From: Microbacterium testaceum StLB037 | Lineage (GTDB): Bacteria; Actinomycetota; Actinomycetes; Actinomycetales; Microbacteriaceae | NCBI RefSeq assembly: GCF_000202635.1 | Contig: NC_015125.1 | Coordinates: forward strand, 3,658,001-3,722,000 | Length of the DNA: 64,000 nt | Direction of reading: 5' to 3' | Part shown: positions 45,959 through 55,047 of the stretch, piece after piece | Layout: each line of letters begins with the position of its first letter | How positions within the stretch are numbered: the stretch's first letter is position 1 | Notes under the pieces: generated by a model | The model's input: only the letters and a program-made list of their open reading frames with translations | The model's database searches: none | What the model was told of the DNA's origin: nothing | Made by a program: the position numbers and the translations under genes

Positions 45959-46878
45959 CGCAGCGCTCCTTCCGGGACAGCGGCGCCGGTCGACGCAGCG
46001 GTGCGCGAGCCGGCGCTCTGGGTGCGCCGCACGATGAGTTGCTGCAGAGAGACGGGGGCGACCTCGAGGCGTGCCTCGACGAGCGCCCGACGATCGATCG
46101 GAGTGAGCTCGCCGACGACGGTGACGGATGCCACACCCCCGAGGCTCTCGCGATGGATGACCTCGCGCCCCGCACAGAAGGCGTCGACCGCGGTCGCCTC
46201 GCCGATGATCGTCGCCGCGCTGTGGCGCACGGCATCCGTGTCCTCGTCCATGACGATGCGTCCGCCGTCCAGCACGATGACCTTCTCGAGGAGGTTCGCC
46301 ACCTCATCGATCAGGTGGCTCGAGAGGATGATCGTGCGCGGGTGTTCGGCGTAGTCCTCGAGCAGGCGGTCGTAGAAGATCTGGCGCGCCACGGCGTCGA
46401 GGCCCAGGTACGGCTCGTCGAAGAAGGTGATCTCCGACCGCGAGGCGAGTCCGATGATGACGCCCACCGCCGACAGCTGGCCGCGCGAGAGCTTCTTGAT
46501 CGTCCGCTTCAGCGGCAACTGGAAGTCCTCCACGAGACGGTCGGCGAATGCCTGGTCCCAGTTCGGGAAGAAGAGGCGGGCCGCGCGGAACGCGTGGGCG
46601 GGCTGCGCGTCATCGGGGTACTTCTGACTCTCGCGCACGAAGCACATGCGGGACAGGACGCGCGGGTTCTCATAGGGGTCTTCGCCGAACACGCGCGCCT
46701 CGCCGCTCGAGGCGAAGTTCTGCGCGGTGAGGATCGACATGAGGGTGGTCTTCCCGGCGCCGTTGCGGCCGAGCAGACCGTAGATGGCATCCTTCTCGAT
46801 CCGGAAGGACACGTCGTCGAGGGCGAGTCCGCCCCGGTAACGCTTCGTGAGGCCCGTTGCCTCGATCACGGCGGTCAT
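45955..46878 (-). CDS. ABC transporter ATP-binding protein (YtrB/YhcH-like)
   Basis: 307 residues. Walker A GRNGAGKTTL near residue 37, signature LSRGQLSAVGVI, Walker B EITFFDEPYLGLD and the H-loop LSSHLID are all intact. An about 90-residue C-terminal extension follows the ATPase fold. It is coupled to the GntR gene before it and the permease after it (ATGA overlaps), forming an efflux or stress-sensing ABC unit. Confidence 0.92.
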   Translation of the reverse strand: MTAVIEATGLTKRYRGGLALDDVSFRIEKDAIYGLLGRNGAGKTTLMSILTAQNFASSGEARVFGEDPYENPRVLSRMCFVRESQKYPDDAQPAHAFRAARLFFPNWDQAFADRLVEDFQLPLKRTIKKLSRGQLSAVGVIIGLASRSEITFFDEPYLGLDAVARQIFYDRLLEDYAEHPRTIILSSHLIDEVANLLEKVIVLDGGRIVMDEDTDAVRHSAATIIGEATAVDAFCAGREVIHRESLGGVASVTVVGELTPIDRRALVEARLEVAPVSLQQLIVRRTQSAGSRTAASTGAAVPEGALR

Positions 46879-47276
46879 CGTGTGGCTCCTTCGGTGCGGG
46901 GGGAGGGGGTGGACGAGACGAGGTTCGCCCGTTCACGGATGAGGTCGGCGAGGTCGTCGGGCCCGAGGCCGAGCGTGCGGGCTTCGGCGAGGAGAGGTTC
47001 GACGAAGCGATCGGCGAAGGCCGTCCGGCGCTCGCGGAGGAGGTTGTCGCGCGCGCCGGCGGCGACGAACATGCCGATTCCTCGGCGCTTGTAGAGGACA
47101 CCCTTGTCGACGAGCATGGTGATTCCTTTCGCGGCGGTGGCGGGATTGATGCGATGGAAGGCGGCGAGTTCGTTCGTGGAGGGCGCGCGGGTCTCCTCGG
47201 CGAGCGAGCCGTCGACGATGGAGTCCTCCACGCTCTCGGCGATCTGGAGGAACAGCGCCCTGCCGTCGTCGATCAT
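46875..47276 (-). CDS. GntR-family (YtrA-type) regulator
   Basis: A 133-residue short GntR repressor. The winged HTH lies in APSTNELAAFHRINPATAAK (about residues 30-50) and the effector part is only a short helical dimerisation tail, as in YtrA. Autoregulation of its ABC operon is likely. A 16-base palindrome lies 23 bases upstream of its start. The ATG at 47276 is the first codon of the conserved start. Confidence 0.9.
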   Translation of the reverse strand: MIDDGRALFLQIAESVEDSIVDGSLAEETRAPSTNELAAFHRINPATAAKGITMLVDKGVLYKRRGIGMFVAAGARDNLLRERRTAFADRFVEPLLAEARTLGLGPDDLADLIRERANLVSSTPSPRTEGATR

Positions 47277-47298
47277 GCGATCTCCGTCCGTTGGTTCA

Positions 47299-47343
47299 TT
47301 ACTTGACTAAGTAACCATGCAACGGGACGAGGCGTCGTGTCAA
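47299..47343 (-). promoter_or_regulatory. Promoter and operator of the GntR-ABC operon
   Basis: The palindrome TTACTTGACTAAGTAA spans 47299-47314. On the minus strand TTGACA (47338-47343) is followed after 18 bases by CATGGT (47314-47319), so the palindrome overlaps the end of the promoter, the usual site for a YtrA-type repressor. Confidence 0.6.
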
Positions 47344-47459
47344 GGTGGTTAATATCTCGCGAGGTGAGATAATGGGTGGACCCCGCATTGCTGCGCTTCC
47401 CGGCGCGGTCCCGCCCCTTGCATCACGAGGCGCTTCAGCGCGCCAGAAAAGGACCAGCC

Positions 47460-47786
47460 GTGGGACGCCTCATCTACCGCGATCGCGCATCGTTCGACAT
47501 CGACGACCGCATCCTCGCCCATCTCCGCATCGTCATCATGAACAAGTTGCGCCGCAACGAGGGGTTCATGCTGCAGCTCCCCGTGAACGAGGGGGTGCGC
47601 CAGGCCAGCATCTGGGTGCACGCATCGAACGCGCTCGTCCTGCAGTTCTACGGCGGCCGCGAACCCGCGATCGACCGCGAACTCGTGGATCAGATGATGC
47701 ACGACGCCAGCAGCGCCGACGGGCTCACGCTTCTCTCGACCGGACCGGTGATCGCAGCCGCACCCCCGGTGCGCGCCGCGCGCTGA
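47460..47786 (+). CDS. DUF7882-like small protein
   Basis: 108 residues starting at GTG 47460. The opening GRLIYRDRASFDIDDRILAHL and KLRRNEGFMLQLP, then SIWVHASNALVLQFYGG, match a small protein family common in Microbacteriaceae that is sometimes misnamed ATP-dependent DNA ligase. No ligase motif is present. The function is unknown. A GAGATAAT -10-like sequence and a TATCTC/GAGATA inverted repeat (about 47350-47375) lie upstream. Confidence 0.75.
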   Translation: MGRLIYRDRASFDIDDRILAHLRIVIMNKLRRNEGFMLQLPVNEGVRQASIWVHASNALVLQFYGGREPAIDRELVDQMMHDASSADGLTLLSTGPVIAAAPPVRAAR

Positions 47787-47824
47787 CCGTCCCTCGCTCG
47801 CGCGCGACCCGCGCCCGGGACCCG

Positions 47825-49249
47825 TCAGCGGGCGCGGGCACCGCGGGGGAGCGTGACCACGAAGAGCGCCCCGATGTCCGCCGCCTGGCAGCGAACGTCA
47901 CCGCCGTGGGCACGGGCGATCCCGCGCGCAATCGGCAGGCCGAGCCCCACGCCCGCCGCGGATCGGGCCGGGTCCAACCTCACGAGTCGATCGAAGATGC
48001 GTTCGCGATCGGCATCCGGCACCCCGGGGCCGTCGTCCGCGACGGTCAGGCGGATCTCGGTCGCGCTTTCCTCGACCGAGATCCGCACGGCCCCACGACC
48101 CCCGGTCGCCCGCGCGGCGTTCTCGACGAGGTTCGACAGCACCTGTCCGATCCGGTCGGAGTCGACGGATGCCAGGATCGCGGCATCCGGAACCGTCGCC
48201 GTCAGAGCGAGGTGGGGGTGCAGCAGCGGCGCCCGCTCCGCCTCGGCGAGAACGAGGGAACGCAGATCGACATCGGTGACGGTCAGCTCGAGACCGCGGT
48301 CGACGCGCGCCATCATGAGCAGGTCGTCGACGAGGCGCGACGCGCGGGCCGCTTCGCGCGCGACCTGGGCGGCCAGCATCTCGCGATCGGGTCCGTCGAG
48401 ATCCGCGCGGACCAGCGTGTCGGCGGCGGCCCGGATGCCGGCGACCGGCGTCCGCAGCTCGTGTGCGGCGTCCGAGAGGAAGGCGCGCAGACGGCGCTCG
48501 GCCCCGCGCGCGGCCTCTTCGGCCCCCACGACGTCGTCGAGCATGTCGTCCAGGGCGGTCGCGACCCGGCCGATCTCGGTGTCGGGCCGCGTGGGACGCA
48601 GCCGTCGACCCCGCTCGCCCGCGCCGATCGAGCGGGCCACCTCGGACACCTGGTCCAGGGGCCGGAGCGTCGCCCGCACGATGACGATCACTGCTCCCGC
48701 GGCGATCGCCAGAACGACGGCGGACGCGATCGCCATGATCCACCGGACCTGCACGAGCGTGTCCTCGACCCCGACCGCGGATGCCGTCAGCGTCAGCGTC
48801 GATCCATCGCTCAGGGTCGAACTCAACGTCACGAGGTCGGCATCGCCGCTGACGGTCGAGGCGACGACCGTCACATCCGATCCCGTCGACGTCGACTGCG
48901 GTGCCGTGCGCTCTCCGGGCCCGGGACCACCGGGACCCGGTGGGCCGTCCCGGAGCTGCTCCGGGCTGGGCCCCGCGACGATCGACCCGCCGCCCGCGCT
49001 GTCGATCCGCACGGCGAGTCCTTGGTCCGACAGCCGCTCTGCCAGATCGGCGTCGTCGACGGTGCCGACGAGCGACGCGGCGGCCGCCGCGCGGTCGCGC
49101 AGCCGATCCTCGATCTGGCCGCGGAGGCGCGCGCCGAGGGCGACGTCGACGACGACCGAGAGCACGATGAGCAGCACCGCGACCAGCGCCAGCACGGCCA
49201 CGATCGTGCGGCGGCGGAGCGATCCCGACCGCAGCGCCGGTGGAGTCAT
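47825..49249 (-). CDS. Sensor histidine kinase
   Basis: 474 residues. One membrane helix near residues 13-38, an extracytoplasmic domain of about 140 residues containing a Pro/Gly-rich patch (PPGPGGPGPGERTAP), a second helix near 170, then HAMP. The H-box SDAAHELRTPVAG puts the phosphorylated His near residue 263, and the ATPase N-box NLVENAARAT and G-box DDGPGVPD follow. It is coupled to the response regulator (TGATG). The signal is unknown, perhaps envelope stress. Confidence 0.93.
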   Translation of the reverse strand: MTPPALRSGSLRRRTIVAVLALVAVLLIVLSVVVDVALGARLRGQIEDRLRDRAAAAASLVGTVDDADLAERLSDQGLAVRIDSAGGGSIVAGPSPEQLRDGPPGPGGPGPGERTAPQSTSTGSDVTVVASTVSGDADLVTLSSTLSDGSTLTLTASAVGVEDTLVQVRWIMAIASAVVLAIAAGAVIVIVRATLRPLDQVSEVARSIGAGERGRRLRPTRPDTEIGRVATALDDMLDDVVGAEEAARGAERRLRAFLSDAAHELRTPVAGIRAAADTLVRADLDGPDREMLAAQVAREAARASRLVDDLLMMARVDRGLELTVTDVDLRSLVLAEAERAPLLHPHLALTATVPDAAILASVDSDRIGQVLSNLVENAARATGGRGAVRISVEESATEIRLTVADDGPGVPDADRERIFDRLVRLDPARSAAGVGLGLPIARGIARAHGGDVRCQAADIGALFVVTLPRGARAR

Positions 49250-49923
49250 CACGGGGCGACGCTCAGTCGGTAGCCGAGGCCGCGCACGGTGTGGATGAGC
49301 CGCGGCCCGCGGGCCTCCATCTTGCGCCGGAGAGCGCTCAGATGCACCTCGACGAGGTTGGGGTCGTAGTCGTCGTACCCCCACACCTGGGTGAGGATCT
49401 GTCCCTTCGACAGCGTGCGCCCGCGGCTCTCCGCGAGCAGCTGCAACAACCGGAACTCGGTCGCCGTCAGATCGAGGGGCCCGCCCGCGCGATGGGCGAC
49501 GGCCGCGTCCGGATCGACGACGAGATCGCCGATCGCGATCGTCTGAGGGAGGCGTCCACGCCGACGCAGCACCGCGCCCGTACGCGCCACGAGCTCGGCC
49601 ACCGTGAACGGCTTGGTCACGTAATCGTCCGCCCCCTCCGCGAACCCGCGCAGGCGATCGTCGACCTCATCGCGAGCGGTCAGCATGATCACCGCGGTGT
49701 CGCCCTCCGCTCGGATCACGGGGAGCAAACGGATGCCGGCCGGCCCGGGCATCATCCAGTCCAGCACCACGAGGTCGGGGCGGAAAGCCGACAGCCGAGC
49801 CGTCAGATCCGTGCCGTCCGGAGCGCCCTCGGCGGTGAAGCCTTCGGCGCGCAGCGCCGTCACGACGCTCAGTCGGATGGTCTCGTCGTCGTCGAGCACG
49901 AGGACGCGGGCAGGGGTGGACAC
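49249..49923 (-). CDS. OmpR-family response regulator
   Basis: 224 residues. Receiver domain with acidic DDDE at the start, phospho-acceptor Asp55 in LVVLDWMMPG, and Lys in VTKPFT. The C-terminal winged helix (LTATEFRLLQLLAES) is the OmpR/PhoB type. GTG start. It partners the downstream kinase and probably binds the direct repeats between itself and the divergent gene at 50068. Confidence 0.94.
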   Translation of the reverse strand: MSTPARVLVLDDDETIRLSVVTALRAEGFTAEGAPDGTDLTARLSAFRPDLVVLDWMMPGPAGIRLLPVIRAEGDTAVIMLTARDEVDDRLRGFAEGADDYVTKPFTVAELVARTGAVLRRRGRLPQTIAIGDLVVDPDAAVAHRAGGPLDLTATEFRLLQLLAESRGRTLSKGQILTQVWGYDDYDPNLVEVHLSALRRKMEARGPRLIHTVRGLGYRLSVAP

Positions 49924-49993
49924 CCGCCCACGGTAGGCGCGGCGCCTGTGCGCTTCTTATGCGGTGGCTATGGCATCCGGGACCGCACGGGAG

Positions 49994-50010
49994 CTTCAGG
50001 TTCGCTTCAG
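49994..50010. promoter_or_regulatory. OmpR-type direct repeats (CTTCAG, 11-base period)
   Basis: CTTCAG occurs at 49994-49999 and again at 50005-50010, exactly one helical turn apart, in the gap between the response regulator gene and a divergent exported-protein gene. This is the classic pattern for an OmpR/PhoB-family dimer. Confidence 0.65.
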
Positions 50011-50067
50011 TCCCGCCTCGAAGGCTGGACATACCGCCGGAGAAGCCTCCGGCCAGGAAGGAACATC

Positions 50068-50631
50068 ATGACCGACGACGACAACCCCACCCTGCCCCTG
50101 CCGCGGACGGAACCGCAGCCCGAACCGGCCCGCCGCCGGTGGACGCGTCCCGCGCTCATCGCCGGAGCCGTGGTCGTGGCTGTCGGCCTCGCGGGCGGCT
50201 CCGCCGCCATCGCTGCGCAGTCCGGAGGCCCGATCGCCCTCGCCGGCGCGTCGACGACCTCCGCCCCGAGCGCCGACGGTGGCAGCGGACCGGGCACCGT
50301 CCCGATGCCGGGCGCCACCCCGACCGACGCCCCGACACCCGGCGCGGAGGCGCCGACGCCCGGAACCGAGGCCACGCCTCCCGCTGCGCCGGGTGAAGCC
50401 GCGGGCCCGGGCGCGTGCGAGCCGGGTGGAAAGGGTCCCGGGGGACCGGGGGCGGCGGGGCCGGGTGCCGGCGGACCGGGAGGCGCCACGCCTCCCGCCG
50501 AGGGCACGGCACCGACACCGCCCGCCGCCGGACAGGCGCCGACCCCGCCCACGGACGGCACCGCGCCGACTCCGCCCGCCCCGCCCTCCGACGGACAGGC
50601 GCCGACCCCGCCGCCCACCCCGGGCAGCTGA
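50068..50631 (+). CDS. Membrane-anchored Pro/Gly-rich protein
   Basis: 187 residues. A charged N-terminus, one membrane helix near residues 30-50 (ALIAGAVVVAVGLAGGS), then an external domain of low complexity made of Ala-Pro-Thr and Gly-Pro runs, with repeated GQAPTPP/GTAPTPP units at the end. AGGAAGGA precedes ATG 50068. It is divergent from the two-component genes and has OmpR-type repeats upstream, so it is a probable regulon member. The kinase's sensor domain has a similar Pro/Gly patch. No homologue is recognised. Confidence 0.7.
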   Translation: MTDDDNPTLPLPRTEPQPEPARRRWTRPALIAGAVVVAVGLAGGSAAIAAQSGGPIALAGASTTSAPSADGGSGPGTVPMPGATPTDAPTPGAEAPTPGTEATPPAAPGEAAGPGACEPGGKGPGGPGAAGPGAGGPGGATPPAEGTAPTPPAAGQAPTPPTDGTAPTPPAPPSDGQAPTPPPTPGS

Positions 50632-50708
50632 CCACCGACCCGCGCTGACCGGCGCGCCACACGCTCCGCGTGCAGGCCGCGGTCAGCGCGGTGAGGCACG
50701 ATCGATGC

Positions 50709-51632
50709 ATGACCACACGGCGACCTCCGGCCCGCCGTCCCCTCCCTCGGCGTCGCGTCCCGCGGCGCCGCCCGCGCCGTCGGGTCACCGCCGCGATGCT
50801 TCGACGACGCCGCATCACCGTCGGCGCACTGGTCGCGCTGGGGATCCTGACGATCGTCGGTCTCCTCGTCGCGGCCGTCGTCCCCCTCCTCGGCCTGGCG
50901 TCGGCCTGGAACACCGAGGTGCGCAAAGAGCGCATAGACCTCTCCTCGTTCGACCCGGGGCATCTCATCGACGACGCGGACTTCTACGACGGCAATGCGA
51001 TGACGGCGGACGAGATCCAGCGCTTCCTCGACGACCAGGTGGGGCAGTGCCGCACCGACACCTGTCTCAACGTGCTGCGCACGACCCTGCCCGCCCGCGA
51101 CCGGATCGTCTCGGATGCCACCGGCGAAACCGTGTGCGAGGCGTACGAGGGCGGCGAGCTCACCGCCGCCGAGATCATTGATCGCGTGCAGCGCGCCTGC
51201 GGGATCTCGGCGAAAGTGCTGCTGGTCACCCTCCAGAAGGAGCAGAGCCTCGTCTCCGGGCGCACCGCCCGCGACCCCGACGACGCCGCCCTCGGCGCCG
51301 CCATGGGAGCGCGCTGCCCGGACACCGCCCCGTGCGACGCCGGTCTCGCCGGGTTCGCCGCGCAGATCGCCCAGGGAGCCACCGACCTGAAGTCGTACAG
51401 CGCGTCCGACTTCATGCGTCAACCCGGCACTCACTGGATCGCCTACTCGCCGAACCCCGACTGCGGCGGCACCGACCTGACCATCGCGAACGAGGCCACC
51501 GCGGCCCTCTACAACTACACGCCCTACCAGCCCAATCCCGCTGCGCTGGAAGCAGCGTGGGGCACGGGCGACTCCTGCTCGTCCTACGGAAACCGCAACT
51601 TCGCGCTGTATTGGGCGCTCTGGTTCGGCTGA
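50709..51632 (+). CDS. Uncharacterised single-pass secreted or membrane protein
   Basis: 307 residues. A very Arg-rich N-terminus (about 35 residues) precedes one membrane helix near 44-66, and the rest faces outside. It contains eight cysteines, probably in disulfides, and segments AEIIDRVQRACGISAKVLLV and LQKEQSLVSG that resemble muralytic (lysozyme-like) folds, then GTHWIAYSPNPDCGG and SSYGNRNFALYWALWFG. Similar proteins in Microbacteriaceae are annotated as hypothetical or hemagglutinin. The role is unknown. Confidence 0.75.
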   Translation: MTTRRPPARRPLPRRRVPRRRPRRRVTAAMLRRRRITVGALVALGILTIVGLLVAAVVPLLGLASAWNTEVRKERIDLSSFDPGHLIDDADFYDGNAMTADEIQRFLDDQVGQCRTDTCLNVLRTTLPARDRIVSDATGETVCEAYEGGELTAAEIIDRVQRACGISAKVLLVTLQKEQSLVSGRTARDPDDAALGAAMGARCPDTAPCDAGLAGFAAQIAQGATDLKSYSASDFMRQPGTHWIAYSPNPDCGGTDLTIANEATAALYNYTPYQPNPAALEAAWGTGDSCSSYGNRNFALYWALWFG

Positions 51633-51655
51633 GCACTCTCGGACGAATCACAGTG

Positions 51656-51684
51656 TTGTGATTTCGTTATCAACGGGCGATAAT
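51656..51684 (+). promoter_or_regulatory. Sigma-A-like promoter for the DUF3145 gene
   Basis: TTGTGA (51656-51661), a 17-base spacer, and GATAAT (51679-51684): the best match to a housekeeping promoter seen in this window. Confidence 0.75.
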
Positions 51685-51758
51685 GACCGAGACAACAGAA
51701 CATCGCCGTGACTCCATCACAGGTCGTAGGGGAAGACGTACCTGACGAAGGAGAGACC

Positions 51759-52262
51759 ATGGCGACCACGTCTTCGCGCGGAGTGATCCTGATCCACTCC
51801 GCGCCCCGCGCGTTGTGCCCCCACCTGGAGTGGGCGGTGGGACGCGCTCTCGGCCGTGCCGTGAACTTCGACTGGACAGACCAGCCGGTCCTCACGGGGA
51901 GTCGGCGTGCCGAGTTCTACTGGGAGGGCCCCGTCGGTTCCGGCGCGGCCCTGGCCAGCGCGATCCGCGGCTGGGAGCACCTCCGCTTCGAGGTGAGCGA
52001 AGATCCCACCCCGCGCAGCGATGGAGGCCGCTGGATGCACACGCCGGGTCTCGGCATCCACTATGCGCAGACCGACGCCGCCGGGAACGTCGTCATCGGC
52101 GAAGACCGCGTCCGTTACGCCATGGAGGTCGCGGCGGGGGATGCCTTCGAGCTGCGCCGCGAGCTGGATGTCGCTCTCGGCTCGGCCTGGGATGAAGAAC
52201 TCGAACCGTTCCGTCACGCCGGCGACGACCAGCAGATCGTCTGGCTCCACAAGGTCGGCTGA
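51759..52262 (+). CDS. DUF3145 family protein
   Basis: 167 residues. The opening SRGVILIHSAPRALCPHLEW and the pattern FYWEGPVGSGAALASAIRGW are characteristic of DUF3145, an actinobacterial family of unknown function. ATG 51759 follows GAAGGAGAGA; the in-frame ATG further upstream would lose that site. It has its own strong promoter, and a bidirectional terminator separates it from fabF. Confidence 0.9.
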   Translation: MATTSSRGVILIHSAPRALCPHLEWAVGRALGRAVNFDWTDQPVLTGSRRAEFYWEGPVGSGAALASAIRGWEHLRFEVSEDPTPRSDGGRWMHTPGLGIHYAQTDAAGNVVIGEDRVRYAMEVAAGDAFELRRELDVALGSAWDEELEPFRHAGDDQQIVWLHKVG

Positions 52263-52354
52263 CCCCCACGCGTCGGGGGAGCGGAGGCGTCACTACCGGA
52301 CGTCGGTGATCATTCCCGGCACCGGGACCGCGTATCCCTCTCCCGATCGGAAAG

Positions 52355-52404
52355 CGAACGCCCCCGGCATCCCCGAAGCAGTCGGGGGATGCCGGGGGCG
52401 TTCG
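52355..52404. terminator. 20-bp perfect bidirectional terminator
   Basis: CGAACGCCCCCGGCATCCCC at 52355-52374 is an exact inverted match of 52385-52404, with a 10-base loop. It lies between the convergent DUF3145 and fabF stops. Confidence 0.9.
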
Positions 52405-52411
52405 ATCGTGA

Positions 52412-53650
52412 TCAGACCGAGGCGATCGCGACGACGGCGTTGTGGCCGCCGAAGCCGAACGAGTTGCTGATGGCGAGCTGGTCGCCCGCCCCGAGCTCCA
52501 CCGGCGAACCGGAGAGAGCGAACGGGACCTCGGGGTCCTGCTCGGTGAGGTTGATCGTCGGGGGCGCAACGCGGTCCTGAAGCGCGAGGACGGTGAAGAT
52601 CGCCTCGAGCGCGCCCGTGCCACCGAGCAGGTGGCCGGTGGATGCCTTGGTCGCCGAGACGGGGATCTCGTCGACGCGATCCCCGAACACGGCGCGTAGC
52701 GCCTTGTACTCGTTCGGATCGCCGACCGGAGTCGACGTCGCGTGGGCGTTGATGTGGGTGACGTCGTCGACCGACGCACCGGCCATCTCGAGCGCCATGT
52801 GGACGGCGCGCGCGGCGCCGAGGCCCTCGGGATCGTTGGCCGTGATGTGGTACGAGTCCGCCGTGACGCCGCCTCCGACGATCGACGCGTAGATCTTCGC
52901 ACCGCGCGCCTTCGCGTGCTCCTCCGTCTCGAGGATCAGCACGCCGGCGCCCTCGCCCATGACGAAGCCGTCACGGTCGATGCTCGCCGGGCGCGAGGCG
53001 GTCTCGGGGGAGTCGTTGCGCTTCGAGAGCGCCTGCATCGACGCGAACGACGCGATGGTGATCGGGTGGATCGCCGACTCGGTGCCACCGGCGATCACGA
53101 CGTCGGCCAGGCCGTCACGGATGTGCTGCACCGCGTTGACGATCGACTCGGTGCTCGACGCACAGGCCGAGGCCACGGTGCGGGCGAACGCTCGCGCGTT
53201 GAAGTGGAGGGAGAGGTTGCCGGCCGCCGCGTTCGGCATGAGCATCGGCACCGTCATCGGCATGACCCGACGCGGGCCCTTCTCGCGAAGGACATCCCAC
53301 GCGTCGAGGAGCGTCCAGACGCCGCCGATCCCGGTCGCGAAGTCGACCCCGAGCCGGTCGGGGTCGATGTCGGGCGCGCCCGCGTCCTCCCACGCTTCCT
53401 TCGCCGCGACCATCGCGAGCTGCGACGAGGGGTCGAGGCGCTTGGCGACCGGACGCTCGAGGACGGTCTCGGGCCGCACGAGCGCCTCGGCGGCAAAGGT
53501 GACGGGAAGCTGGTACTTCTCGACCCATTCATGCTCGAGGGTGCGCGCGCCGGAGGTGCCGGCCAGCAGGGCGGACCAGCTCTCAGGGGCCGTCCCGCCG
53601 ATGGGCGAGGTGGCGCCGATGCCGGTGACGACGATGCGGGGTGTGCTCAT
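52412..53650 (-). CDS. fabF: Beta-ketoacyl-ACP synthase II FabF
   Basis: A 412-residue condensing enzyme that extends acyl-ACP with malonyl-ACP. The catalytic triad is present: Cys163 in SACASSTESI, His in NAHATSTPVGD and His in STGHLLGG. It is the last gene of the fab operon, 70 bases after acpP, and is followed by a strong terminator. Confidence 0.96.
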   Translation of the reverse strand: MSTPRIVVTGIGATSPIGGTAPESWSALLAGTSGARTLEHEWVEKYQLPVTFAAEALVRPETVLERPVAKRLDPSSQLAMVAAKEAWEDAGAPDIDPDRLGVDFATGIGGVWTLLDAWDVLREKGPRRVMPMTVPMLMPNAAAGNLSLHFNARAFARTVASACASSTESIVNAVQHIRDGLADVVIAGGTESAIHPITIASFASMQALSKRNDSPETASRPASIDRDGFVMGEGAGVLILETEEHAKARGAKIYASIVGGGVTADSYHITANDPEGLGAARAVHMALEMAGASVDDVTHINAHATSTPVGDPNEYKALRAVFGDRVDEIPVSATKASTGHLLGGTGALEAIFTVLALQDRVAPPTINLTEQDPEVPFALSGSPVELGAGDQLAISNSFGFGGHNAVVAIASV

Positions 53651-53719
53651 GGGGTGCGAAATCCTTGCTGCGGACCGATGGGACCTGACCGGTGGGGGCC
53701 GAGGCCCCCACCGGGAGAA

Positions 53720-53968
53720 TCAGGCCTGGTTCGAGGTGATGAAGGTGACGGCGTCGCCGACGGTCTTGAGGTTCTTGACCTCGTCGTCGGGGATGGTGAC
53801 GCCGAACTTCTCCTCGGCGTTGACGACGATCGTCATCATCGAGATGGAGTCGATGTCGAGGTCGTCGGTGAACGACTTCTCGAGGGCGACCTCGTCGGCC
53901 GAGATGCCGGTCTCATCGGTGATGAGCTCGGCCAGACCTGCGAGGACCTCGTCGTTGGTGAATGCCAT
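53720..53968 (-). CDS. acpP: Acyl carrier protein
   Basis: An 82-residue acidic four-helix protein. The phosphopantetheine is attached to Ser41 in DDLDIDSISMMTIV. The usual DSL is DSI here, a conservative change. It carries the growing chain for FabD, FabH and FabF. Confidence 0.96.
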   Translation of the reverse strand: MAFTNDEVLAGLAELITDETGISADEVALEKSFTDDLDIDSISMMTIVVNAEEKFGVTIPDDEVKNLKTVGDAVTFITSNQA

Positions 53969-54042
53969 GATTTCTCCTGTTCGTGGGTCGGCCCCGCGGT
54001 TACCCGTGGGCCTGGATCAGTCTAGGGTTCGACGCCGCTGCG

Positions 54043-55047
54043 TCAGGGGAGGACGACGACCTGCGCGCCGAAGACCAGACCGGCACCGAAGCCGATCTGC
54101 AACGCGAGTCCGCCGCTGAGCTCGGGGTGCTCCTCGAGCAGTCGGTGGGTGGCGAGGGGGATGGATGCCGCCGAGGTGTTGCCCGTGGTCTCGATGTCGC
54201 GACCGATGACCACCGTCTCCGGCAGCCCGAGCTGCTTGGCGAACTCGTCGATGATGCGCATGTTCGCCTGGTGGGGGACGAACGCGGCGAGATCGCTCGG
54301 CTCGATGCCCGCGGCCTCGATCGCCTGGCGTGCGACCTTCACCATCTCCCACACGGCCCAGCGGAACACCGTGGGGCCCTCCTGGCGGAGAGTCGGCCAC
54401 GGGGCGGCCCCGTCGCGGAACTCCGTCAGGGTGGCGTTCATGCCCACGGCATCCGCCTTCGATCCATCGGACCCCCAGATGGTGGGGCCGATACCCGGCG
54501 TGTCACTGGGGCCGATGACCACCGCTCCGGCACCGTCGCCGAGAAGGAAGGAGATACTGCGGTCGGTCGGGTCGACGACGTCGCTGAGCTTCTCGGCCCC
54601 GACGACGACCACGTGCTTCGCGAGACCACCGCGGATGAGGGCGTCGGCCTGACCCACGCCGTACGCGAAGCCGGCGCACGCCGCGTTCACGTCGTACGCC
54701 GCGGCGGGGTTCGCGCCGATCCGGTCGGCGACGATCGCGGAGGCCGACGGTGTCTGCTTGGGGTTGCTGATGGTCGCCACGATCACGGCGTCGATGTCGG
54801 CGGGGTTCACGCCCGACTTCTCGACGGCCTCTCGCGCGGCCTCCGAGGCGAGGTCGATGGCATCCGTCTCTTTGTTCGCGCGGACGCGCGTGACGATGCC
54901 GGTGCGCTGACGGATCCATTCGTCGCTCGAGTCGATCGGCCCCACGAGGTCGTCGTTCGGGACGAAGTTCTCGCCGCGCGCGGCACCGTACGCGTAGATG
55001 CGCGTGTGTGCCGGGCCCTGCAGCTGACGGAGAGTGGGGGTGCTCAT
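54043..55047 (-). CDS. fabH: Beta-ketoacyl-ACP synthase III FabH
   Basis: A 334-residue enzyme that starts chain synthesis by joining an acyl-CoA primer to malonyl-ACP. Cys124 in NAACAGFAYG, His in PHQANMRII and Asn in GNTSAASIPLA form the active site. In actinobacteria it usually accepts branched primers. ATGA overlap with fabD. Confidence 0.96.
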   Translation of the reverse strand: MSTPTLRQLQGPAHTRIYAYGAARGENFVPNDDLVGPIDSSDEWIRQRTGIVTRVRANKETDAIDLASEAAREAVEKSGVNPADIDAVIVATISNPKQTPSASAIVADRIGANPAAAYDVNAACAGFAYGVGQADALIRGGLAKHVVVVGAEKLSDVVDPTDRSISFLLGDGAGAVVIGPSDTPGIGPTIWGSDGSKADAVGMNATLTEFRDGAAPWPTLRQEGPTVFRWAVWEMVKVARQAIEAAGIEPSDLAAFVPHQANMRIIDEFAKQLGLPETVVIGRDIETTGNTSAASIPLATHRLLEEHPELSGGLALQIGFGAGLVFGAQVVVLP

